From Shewanella sp. 1CM18E (GTDB lineage Bacteria; Pseudomonadota; Gammaproteobacteria; Enterobacterales; Shewanellaceae), in assembly GCF_023161665.1 (NCBI RefSeq), contig NZ_JALNTW010000002.1, forward strand, positions 124,001-188,000: a stretch of 64,000 nucleotides of DNA, given 5' to 3'. Within the stretch, counting starts at the first letter, position 1, and each line of letters starts with the position of its first letter. The notes beneath the pieces are model-generated. The model saw only the letters and a program-made list of their open reading frames with translations. It ran no database searches and was not told where the DNA came from. Of the stretch, positions 8,347 to 17,814 are shown piece by piece. The position numbers were made by a program, and so were the translations under genes.

Positions 8347-8607
8347 CTTTTTTCCCCAAATCTTGTTGTAATAGTTTTGTTTTCTCTAAGAAATTGGTCA
8401 CAATAGTCAACAATGTATACCAATAGGACTTATTGTTAGTCCTTAGCTAAGTTCAAGTTAACGTAAAATTATTGACTTAGCTACATTTTTGTCACAACCA
8501 AATGTTAATTGAACGGATAAAATTTAATCGTTTGTTTAAAACAACTGTTTAACATATCAGCGATTCTAGAAGTGACGGGCGTTTGAGCTCTGAGGAAGTA
8601 TTAACTC

Positions 8608-9345
8608 ATGTTGGAATATCAAGCAGCAAAAGATTTACTAAAAAACAAGACTATCTTGGTAACTGGTGCTGGCGACGGCATAGGTAAAGCCGCCGCGATA
8701 GCGTTTGCAAAACATGGCGCCACGGTGATCTTATTAGGCAAAACAGTAAAAAAACTAGAAGCAGTTTATGACCTAATTGAACAAGCCGGTTACCCTACAC
8801 CAGCCATTGTGCCTCTCGACTTAAAAGGCGCGACAGAACAAAACTACAAGGATATGGCTGAAACGATTGAAGAGCAGTTTGGTAAACTTGACGGCCTACT
8901 GCATAACGCAAGCTTACTTGGCGTATTAGGCCCGTTCGAACACATCACCATGAGTACGGTAAATGATGTTCTACAAGTTAACCTGATTGCTGAAATCATG
9001 CTAACCAAAGCAATGTTGCCAATTATGCGCAAGTCAGACAGTGCTTCTTTGCTATTTACTTCTAGCAGTGTCGGTCGCCAAGGCCGTGCTTACTGGGGCG
9101 AATATGCAATTTCTAAGTTTGCGACTGAAGGCATGATGCAATCACTGGCTCACGAATATGAAGATACGGTTATTCGTGTAAACAGCATCAACCCAGGTGC
9201 CACTCGCACAGGCATGCGCGCTAATGCTTACCCAGCTGAAAACCCACAAACTTTAAAAGCGCCTGAAGACATTATGGCGACTTACCTGTATTTAATGGGT
9301 GATGACTCTAAAGAAGTGAATGGCCAGCAGCTTAACGCTCAGTAA
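8608..9345 (+). CDS. yciK: YciK family short-chain oxidoreductase
   Basis: The protein has 245 residues and a Rossmann fold. The dinucleotide-binding motif TGAGDGIG lies near residues 20-27, a HNAS motif near 99, and the catalytic pair in YAISK near 167-171. These mark a classical short-chain dehydrogenase/reductase. The sequence and its place next to rluB match YciK of E. coli, whose substrate is not established. The ATG at 8608 follows a GAGGAAG ribosome site. It is convergent with rluB and shares a terminator with it. Confidence 0.9.
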   Translation: MLEYQAAKDLLKNKTILVTGAGDGIGKAAAIAFAKHGATVILLGKTVKKLEAVYDLIEQAGYPTPAIVPLDLKGATEQNYKDMAETIEEQFGKLDGLLHNASLLGVLGPFEHITMSTVNDVLQVNLIAEIMLTKAMLPIMRKSDSASLLFTSSSVGRQGRAYWGEYAISKFATEGMMQSLAHEYEDTVIRVNSINPGATRTGMRANAYPAENPQTLKAPEDIMATYLYLMGDDSKEVNGQQLNAQ

Positions 9346-9374
9346 TTCAGTATTAGAGACAATATTTAAAAACA

Positions 9375-9402
9375 AAAAGGCCGCTAATTAGCGGCCTTTT
9401 TA
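9375..9402. terminator. Bidirectional terminator between yciK and rluB
   Basis: AAAAGGCCGCTAATTAGCGG continues with CCTTTT: a perfect palindromic stem flanked by A- and T-runs. It lies between two convergent genes. Confidence 0.88.
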
Positions 9403-9428
9403 ATCTTCATCATCAGTAACTTAATAAA

Positions 9429-10301
9429 TTAGCTACGCTGACGCGATGGCTTTGGCTTGCTTGTAGCAACTTTATGCTTGTGTACAGCACGCTTAATTTT
9501 AGCGCTACGTACTTTATTACGCGCAACACTGTGCTTGTCAGTACCAAGTAATGTACGCGTTTCTTCGTCCATACCTGCAGTTTTACGCAAGTAGTTTACT
9601 TCTTCAATCGGTAACTCAATCCAACCACCACGTGGCAAGGCTTTAGGTAGCTCAATCATGCCGTAGCGAATACGGATAAGGCGGCTTACCTGAACTTCTT
9701 GAGATTCCCATAGACGACGCACTTCACGGTTACGGCCTTCAGCTAAGCTAACGTGCCACCATTTGTTCATGCCTTCGCCACCAGCAGCTTTAACTTTGTC
9801 AAAGTTTGCTGGACCGTCTTCCAAGGTTACGCCCATGCGTAAACGTTGAATACAGGCATCTGTCACTTCACCAAATGTACGCACAGCGTATTCACGCTCA
9901 ACTTCATTTGATGGGTGCATTAGGCGGTTTGCCAATTCACCGTCAGAGGTGAATAACAATAAACCTGAAGTGTTAATATCCAAACGGCCTACTGCAACCC
10001 AGCGCGAATCGCGGGTTTTTGGTAAACGATCAAATACCGTTGGACGCCCTTCAGGGTCTTTACGACTACAGATTTCACCTTCAGGCTTGTGGTATGCAAT
10101 AACACGACAAACCACATCTTCTTCAGAACGAATTGAAACTGTACGGCCATCGATACGAATTTTTGCGTCTGATTCAACGCGATCGCCTAGGCTTGCAATT
10201 TCGCCGTCAACACTAACTCGACCTGCAGCAATCCATGCCTCCATCTCACGACGGGAGCCATGGCCTGCACGGGCCAAGACTTTCTGCAATTTTTCACTCA
10301 T
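9429..10301 (-). CDS. rluB: 23S rRNA pseudouridine synthase RluB
   Basis: RluB makes pseudouridine at position 2605 of 23S rRNA. The 290-residue protein has an N-terminal S4 RNA-binding domain ([15 protein letters not shown], residues 4-18) and the RsuA-type catalytic core with Asp108 in [11 protein letters not shown]. It ends in a basic Lys/Arg-rich tail typical of RluB. Its start overlaps the end of scpB by a few bases, so scpA-scpB-rluB probably form one operon with translational coupling. Confidence 0.93.
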   Translation of the reverse strand: MSEKLQKVLARAGHGSRREMEAWIAAGRVSVDGEIASLGDRVESDAKIRIDGRTVSIRSEEDVVCRVIAYHKPEGEICSRKDPEGRPTVFDRLPKTRDSRWVAVGRLDINTSGLLLFTSDGELANRLMHPSNEVEREYAVRTFGEVTDACIQRLRMGVTLEDGPANFDKVKAAGGEGMNKWWHVSLAEGRNREVRRLWESQEVQVSRLIRIRYGMIELPKALPRGGWIELPIEEVNYLRKTAGMDEETRTLLGTDKHSVARNKVRSAKIKRAVHKHKVATSKPKPSRQRS

Positions 10302-10908
10302 TAGTAGACTCTTCTGTTTTTTCGCTCACACTCTTTTCTGTTGAAAAAAGTGCAGCTAATGATTCAGCATCAGATAAAGGCGGTAAGTCCGCAATGGTAT
10401 CTAAGCCGAAATAAGCTAAAAAATCGGTCGTCGTTGCATAAAGTGCCGGTCTGCCCGGAACCTCTTTATGTCCAACAACTTTAATCCAATTTCTATCGTT
10501 TAAACTTTTGATAATGTGGCTACTTATAGCCACGCCACGCACAAATTCAATGTCACCACGGGTAACAGGTTGACGATACGCAATTACCGCCAATGTTTCT
10601 AAAGTCGCACGTGAATATTTTGGGGCCTTTTCTTGCCACAAGGGCTGTAAAAATGGGCTCAGTTCAGCCAATGTCTGAAAACGATAACCACCAGCCACTT
10701 TTACTAATTGTACACCTCGATTCTCATAATCGAGCTGTAACTCTTCAATACATGCCTTAATTTTTACCCGTGACACATTAAAGTTAGCCAATACGCTTTC
10801 TTTTAATGCTTTAATTGTCATTGGTTTAGCTAACACAAATAGGCTAGCCTCGATTAACTGCTTAAGCTGATCTGGGTTTATCTGCGACAACTTAATAGGC
10901 CCTAACAT
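10294..10908 (-). CDS. scpB: Segregation and condensation protein B
   Basis: ScpB is a winged-helix partner in the SMC-ScpAB (or related) chromosome organisation complex. The body [20 protein letters not shown] and later [15 protein letters not shown] match the family. The frame extends upstream to a TTG at 10944, but the ATG at 10908 ([14 protein letters not shown]) gives the usual N-terminus, so I chose it (204 residues). It overlaps the scpA stop codon by 17 bases and the rluB start by 8, a tight operon. Neither candidate start has a strong ribosome site, which fits translational coupling. Confidence 0.9.
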   Translation of the reverse strand: MLGPIKLSQINPDQLKQLIEASLFVLAKPMTIKALKESVLANFNVSRVKIKACIEELQLDYENRGVQLVKVAGGYRFQTLAELSPFLQPLWQEKAPKYSRATLETLAVIAYRQPVTRGDIEFVRGVAISSHIIKSLNDRNWIKVVGHKEVPGRPALYATTTDFLAYFGLDTIADLPPLSDAESLAALFSTEKSVSEKTEESTNE

Positions 10909-11680
10909 GTATCGTTGAAAACGGCTCAGCTTGTACCAGCTCAACCAGTAACTCTTTTACCAGCTCCATTAATGCCAAAAAGCTGACTACAACCCCACTG
11001 CGGCCTTCTTCAAAATCAAATAAGGCTTCAAATGGTAAGTAAGTCTCAGCATTGAGCTTAGCTAATATTTGCGCCATGCGTTCACGAGTCGACAAGACTT
11101 CACGAACAACATGATGACTTTCAGTTGCTTCTATACGCTTTAATACTGAAGAAAACGCTCGAGCAATCTCAGTTAGAGACACCTCTGGAGGTAATAATTC
11201 AGGCTTGATATTCGCTGCGGGAACCGCTTTAGCTTGGAACATATCGCGTTCCATTCTCGGCAATTCATCCAGCTTTTCTTGCGCATCTTTGATCACTTCA
11301 TAGGCTTTAAGTTGACGGATCAACTGTGCCCGTGGATCTTCTTCATCTTCTTGCTCAACCTCAGGCCTTGGCAGCAGTAGTCGAGATTTAATCTCGGCTA
11401 AGGTTGCTGCCATCACCAAGTAATCTGCTGCAAGCTCCACTTTGGCGCCTTGCAGGAGATTCACATACTCTAAGTACTGTTGAGTAATTGAGAAAATCGG
11501 TAAATCAACAACATCAAGTTTTTGTTTACGGATTAAATAAAGCAAAAGATCTAACGGCCCTTCAAAGGACTCAAGAAAAACCTCTAATGCCTCTGGCGGA
11601 ATAAAAAGGTCTTTCGGCATCACCTTAAAAGGTTCACCCCGAACCACGGCTAAAGGCAATTTTTGCTGAACGCCCTCCAT
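10892..11680 (-). CDS. scpA: Segregation and condensation protein A
   Basis: ScpA is the kleisin subunit that bridges SMC-type ATPases. The 262-residue protein has the hallmark FEGPLDLLLYLIRKQKLDV near residues 39-57, and a C-terminal winged-helix region around FEALFDFEEGRSGVVVSFLALMEL. The acidic middle (EVEQEDEEDP) is the usual linker. It is the first gene of scpA-scpB-rluB. The 100 bp upstream, after yciO, probably hold the operon promoter. Confidence 0.92.
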   Translation of the reverse strand: MEGVQQKLPLAVVRGEPFKVMPKDLFIPPEALEVFLESFEGPLDLLLYLIRKQKLDVVDLPIFSITQQYLEYVNLLQGAKVELAADYLVMAATLAEIKSRLLLPRPEVEQEDEEDPRAQLIRQLKAYEVIKDAQEKLDELPRMERDMFQAKAVPAANIKPELLPPEVSLTEIARAFSSVLKRIEATESHHVVREVLSTRERMAQILAKLNAETYLPFEALFDFEEGRSGVVVSFLALMELVKELLVELVQAEPFSTIHVRAY

Positions 11681-11780
11681 CCGTAATACCCTCTATTTTC
11701 GCAAACGCGCGATTATACCTGTAAATGTTCACCGATTAAAGCCATCAACGCAGGCAATTAATCGCGCAGCGATAACCGCC

Positions 11781-12401
11781 TTAAAGGAACGGTGTTACGT
11801 CGCCAGCACCTTCACGGATAACTTCAATTGTATCATCCGATAAATCAATAACTGTCGTTGGTTTTTCACCTAGGTAACCACCGTGAATAATCAAGTCAAC
11901 TTGGTGTTCTAAGATGTCACGGATATGCTCAGGATCTGACTCAGTGAAGTCTTGGCCTGGCAGAATTAAACTGGTCGACATTAACGGCTCGTCTAGCGCT
12001 TCAAGCAAAGCCAGAGCAATCACGTTATCAGGTACACGGATACCAATAGTCTTCTTCTTTGGGTTTTGTAATCTTTTAGGTACTTCTTTTGAAGCCTTAA
12101 AGATAAAGGTGTACGGACCCGGTGTATTTTGCTTAAGCAAGCGGTATGCCTGATTGTCTACACGAGCATAATTAGCAAGTTCAGACTGATCGCGGCACAT
12201 GAGTGAAAAGTTATGATCATTTTCAATCTGTCTAATACGAGCAATCTTGCTCATTGCATCTTTGTCACCAATCAAGCAGCCAAGGGCATAACCTGAATCC
12301 GTTGGATAAACAATGACACCACCGCTTTTAATGACGTTCACTGCTTGACTAATTAAGCGCGCTTGAGGGTTTTCCTCATGCATATAAAAGAACTGACTCA
12401 T
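11781..12401 (-). CDS. yciO: Sua5/YciO/YrdC family protein YciO
   Basis: This protein belongs to the threonylcarbamoyl-AMP synthase fold. The core GGVIVYPTDSGYALGC binds nucleotide, followed by KIARIRQIENDHNFSLMC and the KKKTIGIRVPDN segment. The ATG at 12401 (206 residues, MSQFFYMHEENPQ) has AAGG at good spacing; the longer frame upstream lies within the trpH coding end and is not needed. The trpH stop TGA overlaps this ATG (ATGA), so the two are translationally coupled. YciO proteins resemble TsaC but their role in tRNA t6A synthesis is minor or unclear. Confidence 0.9.
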   Translation of the reverse strand: MSQFFYMHEENPQARLISQAVNVIKSGGVIVYPTDSGYALGCLIGDKDAMSKIARIRQIENDHNFSLMCRDQSELANYARVDNQAYRLLKQNTPGPYTFIFKASKEVPKRLQNPKKKTIGIRVPDNVIALALLEALDEPLMSTSLILPGQDFTESDPEHIRDILEHQVDLIIHGGYLGEKPTTVIDLSDDTIEVIREGAGDVTPFL

Positions 12402-13270
12402 TGTACTACCTTCCATTTTTCTGACTGCCAAACCCAATTTACACCTTGGGGTTGGAACATATTTTTACCGATCTCAATCCAGCTACCTGGAAAATGAAAA
12501 TCGCTGCCTAACGAGCACGTTAAGCCATTATTGATGCTAAGCGAGATAAGGTTATTACGATCATCAATAGTTTGCTGGCCTAACACCACTTCCATTGCAT
12601 CACCGCCAGCCTCTTTAAATTCACGCACTAAGCGCTTAAGCCATTTAGCCGATAATTTGTAACCGCTTGGATGAGCAAGCACTGCGACTCCGCCCGCTTG
12701 GTGCACTATATCTATAGCGCTGGCCATATCGCCCCAATTATTTGGCACATAGCCGGTTTTACCGCGCGCTAAGTACTTTTTAAATACATTGGCGGTAGTA
12801 GTGGCGTAACCTTTTTCAGCTAACCAACGCGCATAATGCCCACGGCTAATTGCCGCTTCACCGGCATAACCTTTTGCACCTTCATAAGCGCCCTCAATAC
12901 CGGCTTTAGCTAAGCGTTCACCTATCTCTTTAGCACGGCTTGATCGTAGCTCACGTTGGTTAACTAAAAATGCGGCCAACTCGACATTATTGATATCAAC
13001 ATTTAGCGCAACGATATGAATATCAAAGTTATTCCAGCGAGTTGAAATTTCAACCCCATTAATAAGCTCTAAAGGTGTGTCATGATGCTGATTAAAATGG
13101 TGAGCTTCTTTTAATCCATCTATGGTGTCGTGATCTGTAATGGCAAACATTTGCACGCCTTTAGATATCGCGCGTTCAACCAATTCTGAAGGGGACAGTT
13201 GACCATCGGATGCGGTCGTATGGCTGTGTAAATCAACCAATCTTACATCTGTATTATTTTCATCTTTCAT
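12398..13270 (-). CDS. rnm: PHP-domain phosphoesterase/5'-3' exoribonuclease (TrpH/YciV, RNase AM)
   Basis: The protein starts with the PHP metal motif VDLHSHTTASDG, then AITDHDTIDG, NGVEIS and LAHPSGYK, and ends with GSDFH. These are the metal ligands of the TrpH family. The E. coli homologue is reported as a nucleotide phosphoesterase and RNase AM, which trims 5' ends of rRNAs. I chose the ATG at 13270 (291 residues) because TAGG lies at proper distance and the length fits E. coli (293); the frame is open to 13369. In many relatives trp genes lie on the other side; here they do not. Confidence 0.9.
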   Translation of the reverse strand: MKDENNTDVRLVDLHSHTTASDGQLSPSELVERAISKGVQMFAITDHDTIDGLKEAHHFNQHHDTPLELINGVEISTRWNNFDIHIVALNVDINNVELAAFLVNQRELRSSRAKEIGERLAKAGIEGAYEGAKGYAGEAAISRGHYARWLAEKGYATTTANVFKKYLARGKTGYVPNNWGDMASAIDIVHQAGGVAVLAHPSGYKLSAKWLKRLVREFKEAGGDAMEVVLGQQTIDDRNNLISLSINNGLTCSLGSDFHFPGSWIEIGKNMFQPQGVNWVWQSEKWKVVQ

Positions 13271-13763
13271 GCGCCTATGATACTTGAGTTTAGCCCCTAA
13301 GGGTGATTTTAATCCGCTTTTTAGTAATTTAATCCCATGTACAAGCTTTTCTCTCATAATTGTTAGCAAGATTTACCCTTTTTGCAGGACACAGGCGCGG
13401 CTAAACAAACGATTTAACCAAGCTTAGCTACAATCACCTCAATCAATATGACTAAACTTAAAGTAGTCCCTAACATCCAGAGTGCTAACTCATTAATAAA
13501 CATGCGTTTAATTTGTACTTTTAAGCTTCCCTATCAAGTATTGGCTATTCTAGGTAGCAAATTGTTTATTTTTATTCAATTTCTTGAGAAAGCTCTAAAA
13601 ATATAAATTAATTCAATAACTTTATGTGCTGCAGCTTGCAGAACCCTTTTGAAGATTTCATTACTATGCTCACGCCTGACTAGGCTGACACCTGCCAATC
13701 TACAGTGATTGTTTAGATTGAGCTTTCGAGTAATTTAGTTAGTTATTGGATAAAAATAACCAC
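13271..13763. other. Divergent intergenic region
   Basis: AT-rich, without a supported gene. It should contain divergent promoters for the rnm-yciO pair and the pentaheme cytochrome. I found no clean FNR or CRP palindrome and no trp leader peptide. Confidence 0.5.
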
Positions 13764-15167
13764 ATGAAAAAAACATACCTAGCTTTAGCGCTTTTGTGCG
13801 CGATGCCTGTGCTAGCTCACGCCGAAAAAGAGATGGAATTTGCGCCGTCATACCTAAGTGTTGAAGGTGATAAAAAGCCTGAGTTAAAACAATGGCGCGA
13901 CTCAAACACTTGTAAAGGCTGTCATCCTCGTCAATGGAACGGCTGGCAAGGCTCAATGCACTCTATCGCCTTTATCGATCCAGTGTTCCAAGCTGAATGG
14001 GCTATGGGTGAGAAAGAAACCAACGGCGCAGCTAAAAACCTTTGTGGTGGCTGTCACACAGTGCTAGGTACTGTTACTCAAACGGTAGAATTTAAATCTG
14101 AATCAGGCAAGTTTGGTGGTTTCACCACCCAAGCAATCGCTAATCAAGGTGTATCGTGTGAAGTGTGCCACAGTGTGGTTGATACCAACATGCAACACAC
14201 AGCTATGGGTGAGCATGGTAATGCTTCATTAGAAATAGCTAACGACAAAGTTAAACGTGGCCCATTTGATGATGCTAAGCCTCGCGGGCATAAGGCTGAA
14301 TACTCAGAGCTACATACTAAGTCTGAGTTCTGCGCTAACTGCCATAACGTATTTAACCCTGTTCACGACAACTTTGCCCTTGAACATACCTATGACGAGT
14401 GGAAAAAATCTGACTACGCTAAAGCAGATATTCAATGTCAAGATTGTCACATGGTGCCTGTTGAAACAGCAATGCGCGTTGCAGACGAAATGCTACCGGC
14501 TAAAAAGCTTGAAGAGCACCGCTTAGGTGGTAAAGCAGCACGCGGCGGCCCAGTTCGTAGCTTAGTGCACGACCATGGCTTTGTGGGTGGCAATGCGGTT
14601 ATCGCTCCGCTTTTAGGCGTTAAAAACGGCCAAGCTCATGCAGATGAAGCGGTTAAGCGCTTAAAATCAGCTGCCGCACTTGAAGCTGAAGTAACAGGTT
14701 CTGCCAATGCTCCGGTATTAGAAGTTACCGTGTTTAACCGCCGCGCAGGCCATGATTTACCAACGAGCTTGACCTTCATTCGCCAGATCTGGTTAGAAGT
14801 TATCGTTCGTGATGTTAATGGCAAAGAGCTTTTACGCTCAGGTACATTAACTGCTGAAAACGCGTTACCAGAAGGTACAGTTATTTTCCAAGACACTGCG
14901 GTTGATGTTCATGGCAAGTCTGAACACAAACCATGGAAAGTGGCTAGCTTCTCTGTACAAAACACGATCCCAGCTAAAGGTTCTAAAACAGTTAAGTATC
15001 CGTTCACTCTGCCAGCTGGTGTGACCGACTACAGTGTTGAGACTAAGCTACACTACCGTTCATTCGATCAAAGCGTTGCAGATCTACTACTTGAAGATAA
15101 AGTGATTGTACCTTCGGTTGAAATGGCTGAGTTAAGTCAGACGTACCAAGGCTTAGTGCGTAAGTAA
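13764..15167 (+). CDS. Periplasmic pentaheme c-type cytochrome
   Basis: The ATG at 13764 gives a 467-residue precursor. It has a clear Sec signal peptide (MKKTYLALALL...AHA, cleavage near residue 20) and five CXXCH haem-binding motifs at about residues 50, 94, 132, 190 and 225. The C-terminal half (from about 300) has no haem motif and looks like a beta-rich domain. An upstream in-frame TTG at 13746 would add six residues before the signal peptide and is unlikely. Such proteins carry electrons in the periplasm, often to a terminal reductase. No oxidoreductase partner is adjacent, and the electron acceptor cannot be inferred. Confidence 0.88.
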   Translation: MKKTYLALALLCAMPVLAHAEKEMEFAPSYLSVEGDKKPELKQWRDSNTCKGCHPRQWNGWQGSMHSIAFIDPVFQAEWAMGEKETNGAAKNLCGGCHTVLGTVTQTVEFKSESGKFGGFTTQAIANQGVSCEVCHSVVDTNMQHTAMGEHGNASLEIANDKVKRGPFDDAKPRGHKAEYSELHTKSEFCANCHNVFNPVHDNFALEHTYDEWKKSDYAKADIQCQDCHMVPVETAMRVADEMLPAKKLEEHRLGGKAARGGPVRSLVHDHGFVGGNAVIAPLLGVKNGQAHADEAVKRLKSAAALEAEVTGSANAPVLEVTVFNRRAGHDLPTSLTFIRQIWLEVIVRDVNGKELLRSGTLTAENALPEGTVIFQDTAVDVHGKSEHKPWKVASFSVQNTIPAKGSKTVKYPFTLPAGVTDYSVETKLHYRSFDQSVADLLLEDKVIVPSVEMAELSQTYQGLVRK

Positions 15168-15220
15168 GTAGCCTATTACATGGCATAATTAAAGATAACT
15201 CTCGGGTTATCGGTAAAATT

Positions 15221-15257
15221 AAAAAGGCCCACTCATCAGCGGTGAATGGGCCTTTCT
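15221..15257 (+). terminator. Terminator of the pentaheme cytochrome gene
   Basis: AAAGGCCCA (15223-15231) pairs with TGGGCCTTT (15247-15255), extended by CTCA/TGAA, then TTCTT. It lies 55 bp after the stop codon. Confidence 0.82.
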
Positions 15258-15324
15258 TAATGCAAAAATTCTATATCTCAATTAGCTTGAGCCTAAGTAC
15301 TAACTCGACTCAGCAAGATGAACC

Positions 15325-15642
15325 TCATGCTAATTTATAACGCATGATTTTATGCAGTTGATACTTAATAACCCTTTGCTCAAGCTTTGTGGTACATAAG
15401 CTACCAAAGATAATGACCGGCAAAAAACATAACCAGTAACCAAGCTCTTCAAATGGCACAACCCCATTTGCCGCCAATACGGTATTAAGTAAAACAATTA
15501 AAATGACTAAAAATGACGTTGATAACAAAAAACGTATAAATCTACTCGTCGATTTAGCCAGATTAATAAGCGCATAAGTATCTGCACTAGAAGTATATTT
15601 TAATTGAGGATACTTGTTTTTAAGCCATAGACTGTAATTCAA
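15325..15642 (-). CDS. Small membrane protein, two predicted helices
   Basis: The 105-residue protein has two hydrophobic spans (about 36-58, FIRFLLSTSFLVILIVLLN, and 66-82, LGYWLCFLPVIIFGSL). It has short polar ends and a basic C-terminus. I do not recognise a family. It stands alone on the minus strand between the cytochrome terminator and a TonB-like gene. The hydrophobic pattern makes it likely real, but expression evidence is lacking. Confidence 0.6.
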   Translation of the reverse strand: MNYSLWLKNKYPQLKYTSSADTYALINLAKSTSRFIRFLLSTSFLVILIVLLNTVLAANGVVPFEELGYWLCFLPVIIFGSLCTTKLEQRVIKYQLHKIMRYKLA

Positions 15643-15770
15643 TTGCTGACCCTAGTTTCAGAAAGCAGATCTCGAGAGAAAATATCACTAGTCTAACGCC
15701 AAGTACAGCAACTCCTAAATCAATACATCCTAAACAAAAACTTTAGTGCAGAAAAACAGCTGTACTCATG

Positions 15771-16205
15771 CTATGCGCAATTTAACAAAACTTGCTTCGC
15801 GCATTGCTCTTTCGTTGCCTCCGTAGAAATATCACCTAAGCAATAATCTAAACGAATAATCTGCTTTTCAGCTCTAGCAGCATTCTCACCCAATAACTCC
15901 CAGTCCATGCGTTTTACAGCTTTAAGAGCGAATTTAGCCAAGGGCTTGTTAGGCACAGAGCTTTCAACTTTAAGATTTTCTGCACGCCCTTCTTCAGAGA
16001 TATCAAATGATATAACGCTGCAACCAGTGACACTAGCTCTAGCCAGTTCAATGGGATACTGAGTCTGTTTTTCGGAGGAACGACTCCATAATTTTGAATT
16101 TTGATCTTGTTGGCTAGTAACTAATACTTCCCCATAAATAGATTTTGCATTAGCTAGTTGAGGTATAAATAGCATTAGTAAAACGACTATATTTAGGGCT
16201 TTCAT
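15771..16205 (-). CDS. Secreted protein with TonB-C-like domain
   Basis: The 144-residue product begins with a Sec signal peptide (ALNIVVLLMLFIPQLANA, cleavage near 21). It then has a region resembling the TonB C-terminal fold: YPIELARASVTGCSVISFDI, SEEGRAENLKVESSVP and FALKAVKRMDWELL. Such free-standing periplasmic domains occur in Shewanella and Vibrio relatives; their partners are unknown. AAAGGA abuts the first ATG (16211) but stands six bases from the second (16205), so I use the second. Three or four cysteines near the end (CLGD, QCAK, LNCA) may form disulfides. Confidence 0.7.
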   Translation of the reverse strand: MKALNIVVLLMLFIPQLANAKSIYGEVLVTSQQDQNSKLWSRSSEKQTQYPIELARASVTGCSVISFDISEEGRAENLKVESSVPNKPLAKFALKAVKRMDWELLGENAARAEKQIIRLDYCLGDISTEATKEQCAKQVLLNCA

Positions 16206-16316
16206 AAACATTCCTTTGTTTTAAAATTGTTAAATAACCTATCACTTTAGAAAAAGAATATAAAGTCACAGGTAAGAGATAAGGCAAGAGTTAACCACTA
16301 ATTAGGAGGTTAACTC

Positions 16317-16640
16317 TTATTTTGAAGGGGATTTCATCAATCTAAATTTATTTCCCATTAGAGGCAGCCTAGTTTGCGGATCAAGCTTTTCAATCGCGTA
16401 TCTTAAGGTGTTTCTTGGCATGACTGCCGAGTTTTGTTCAATAAACGCAACAACAGCGTCTTGATGATGAACAGCTGTTACTTTTAGTAGTCAACCAATG
16501 CTCTTTTGTACGAATTCATCATGATCTCCCAGTAATTGCTGTGCATTCTCGAATACAAGTTCAGGTCTAAGTTGATACACCTGCTTACCTATTTTACGAT
16601 TAATAAACTTCACCCAGACCACATTGCTTGCATCACGAGG
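16317..16640 (-). pseudogene. Broken DNA alkylation repair (AlkD-like) gene
   Basis: Minus-strand translation gives DASNVVWVKFINRKIGKQVY, then DHDEFVQKSIG, a TGA stop (16491-16493), then LLKVTAVHHQDAVVAFIEQN and SAVMPRNTLRYAIEKLDPQT. The AlkD-type HEAT-repeat family normally reads VQKaIGWLLKe...mpRttLRYAiEkl, so the TGA replaces a conserved Trp codon (TGG to TGA). The frame is also closed by TAA just upstream of 16640, so the N-terminal two thirds are missing. What remains is a C-terminal remnant of a DNA glycosylase-like gene. Confidence 0.82.
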
Positions 16641-16954
16641 TTAGTACTTAGTGATATTGTTTTAGGTATATATGTTTAATAAGCACTAAACCTATTTTAA
16701 AGTTGGCCTCAAGGGAGATTCCATCCCCTAACGAAAGAGTGATGATTTCCGGTATGCTCACTATCGAGTTAAACAGACATCTGCCTAAATAAATGCTAGT
16801 TATATGTTACTAAATAAGCGATTTATCACCATCTGCGTTTCATCTCCCCAGCTCCGACAACAAGCTGCGCTGATGATAAGCCTTTCACTTTTGCCAATTA
16901 GGCTTGCATGCTACACTCAGCCTCAGTTAAATTCATTCTAACTGATACAAATCT
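16641..16954. other. Intergenic stretch before yciB
   Basis: No recognisable gene. It may include further decayed sequence of the alkD-like gene, but I could not align it by eye. The yciB promoter should lie near the right end. Confidence 0.45.
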
Positions 16955-17500
16955 ATGAAACAGTTGCTCGACTTTTTACCTCTTGTGATCTTCTTTGCAG
17001 TCTACAAGTTTTTCGATATTTACATTGCCAGTGGCGCCTTGATAGCAGCAACCGCATTACAACTTGTCATCAGCTACATGCTTTATAAAAAGCTTGAAAA
17101 GATGCACCTTATAACCTTTGTGATGGTTACTGTATTTGGTTCGCTCACCCTCATCTTACATGACGACTCATTCATTAAATGGAAAGTGACCATAGTCTAC
17201 GCCCTATTCGCGATTGCGTTAGCTATCAGCCAATTAATGAATAAGCCGATTTTAAAAAGCATGCTAGACAAGGAACTCGTGGTTGCAGATAAAATCTGGG
17301 CCCAAGTTACTTGGTACTGGGTAGCATTTTTTGTGATTTGCGGCTTAGTTAACGTCTACGTGGCCTTTAGTCTATCGCAAGAGACTTGGGTTAACTTTAA
17401 AGTATTTGGCTTAACGGCACTCACTCTGGTCAATACCGTACTAACCGTTATTTACTTATTTAAAAACATGTCTGAAGAAGATCGTAAGGAACTCAAATAA
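16955..17500 (+). CDS. yciB: Inner membrane septation protein YciB
   Basis: YciB (formerly IspZ) is a multi-spanning inner membrane protein linked to cell division and envelope maintenance. The 181 residues start [20 protein letters not shown] and show five hydrophobic spans, with [12 protein letters not shown] in a loop, as in the family. The length matches E. coli (179). Its stop codon TAA overlaps the ATG of the next gene (TAATG), so it is coupled to yciI, and xthA follows 15 bp further on. Confidence 0.93.
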   Translation: MKQLLDFLPLVIFFAVYKFFDIYIASGALIAATALQLVISYMLYKKLEKMHLITFVMVTVFGSLTLILHDDSFIKWKVTIVYALFAIALAISQLMNKPILKSMLDKELVVADKIWAQVTWYWVAFFVICGLVNVYVAFSLSQETWVNFKVFGLTALTLVNTVLTVIYLFKNMSEEDRKELK

Positions 17501-17799
17501 TGTGGTATATGATTTCATCGCAAGATATTGAAAACAGCTTAGAAAAACGTCTATCCGTTCGCGCAGACCACTTGGCTCGCTTGCAAACGCTAACAGATGA
17601 AGGACGATTACTCATTGCCGGCCCTCATCCTGCAATTGATAGTGAAAATCCTGGTGAAGCAGGCTTTACTGGCTCATTGGTAGTTGCAGACTTTGCATCG
17701 CTTGAAGATGCACAGTGCTGGGCGGATGCCGATCCATATATCGCAGCAGGCGTTTATGAAAGCGTGATTGTAAAACCTTACAAATTGGTTTTACCTTAA
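17500..17799 (+). CDS. yciI: YciI family protein
   Basis: YciI-like proteins are small cytosolic ferredoxin-like folds with a conserved His-Asp pair; their reaction is not settled. This 99-residue protein has [18 protein letters not shown] followed by AGPHPA and ends with the typical [18 protein letters not shown] segment. It is translated directly from the end of yciB (one-base overlap). The yciB-yciI pairing is conserved in many gammaproteobacteria. Confidence 0.9.
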   Translation: MWYMISSQDIENSLEKRLSVRADHLARLQTLTDEGRLLIAGPHPAIDSENPGEAGFTGSLVVADFASLEDAQCWADADPYIAAGVYESVIVKPYKLVLP

Positions 17800-17814
17800 T
17801 AAAAGGACCTAATA

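Noticed and set aside
13620..13763. Possible anaerobic regulator site before the cytochrome gene
   Set aside because: No palindrome matching FNR, ArcA or CRP by eye.
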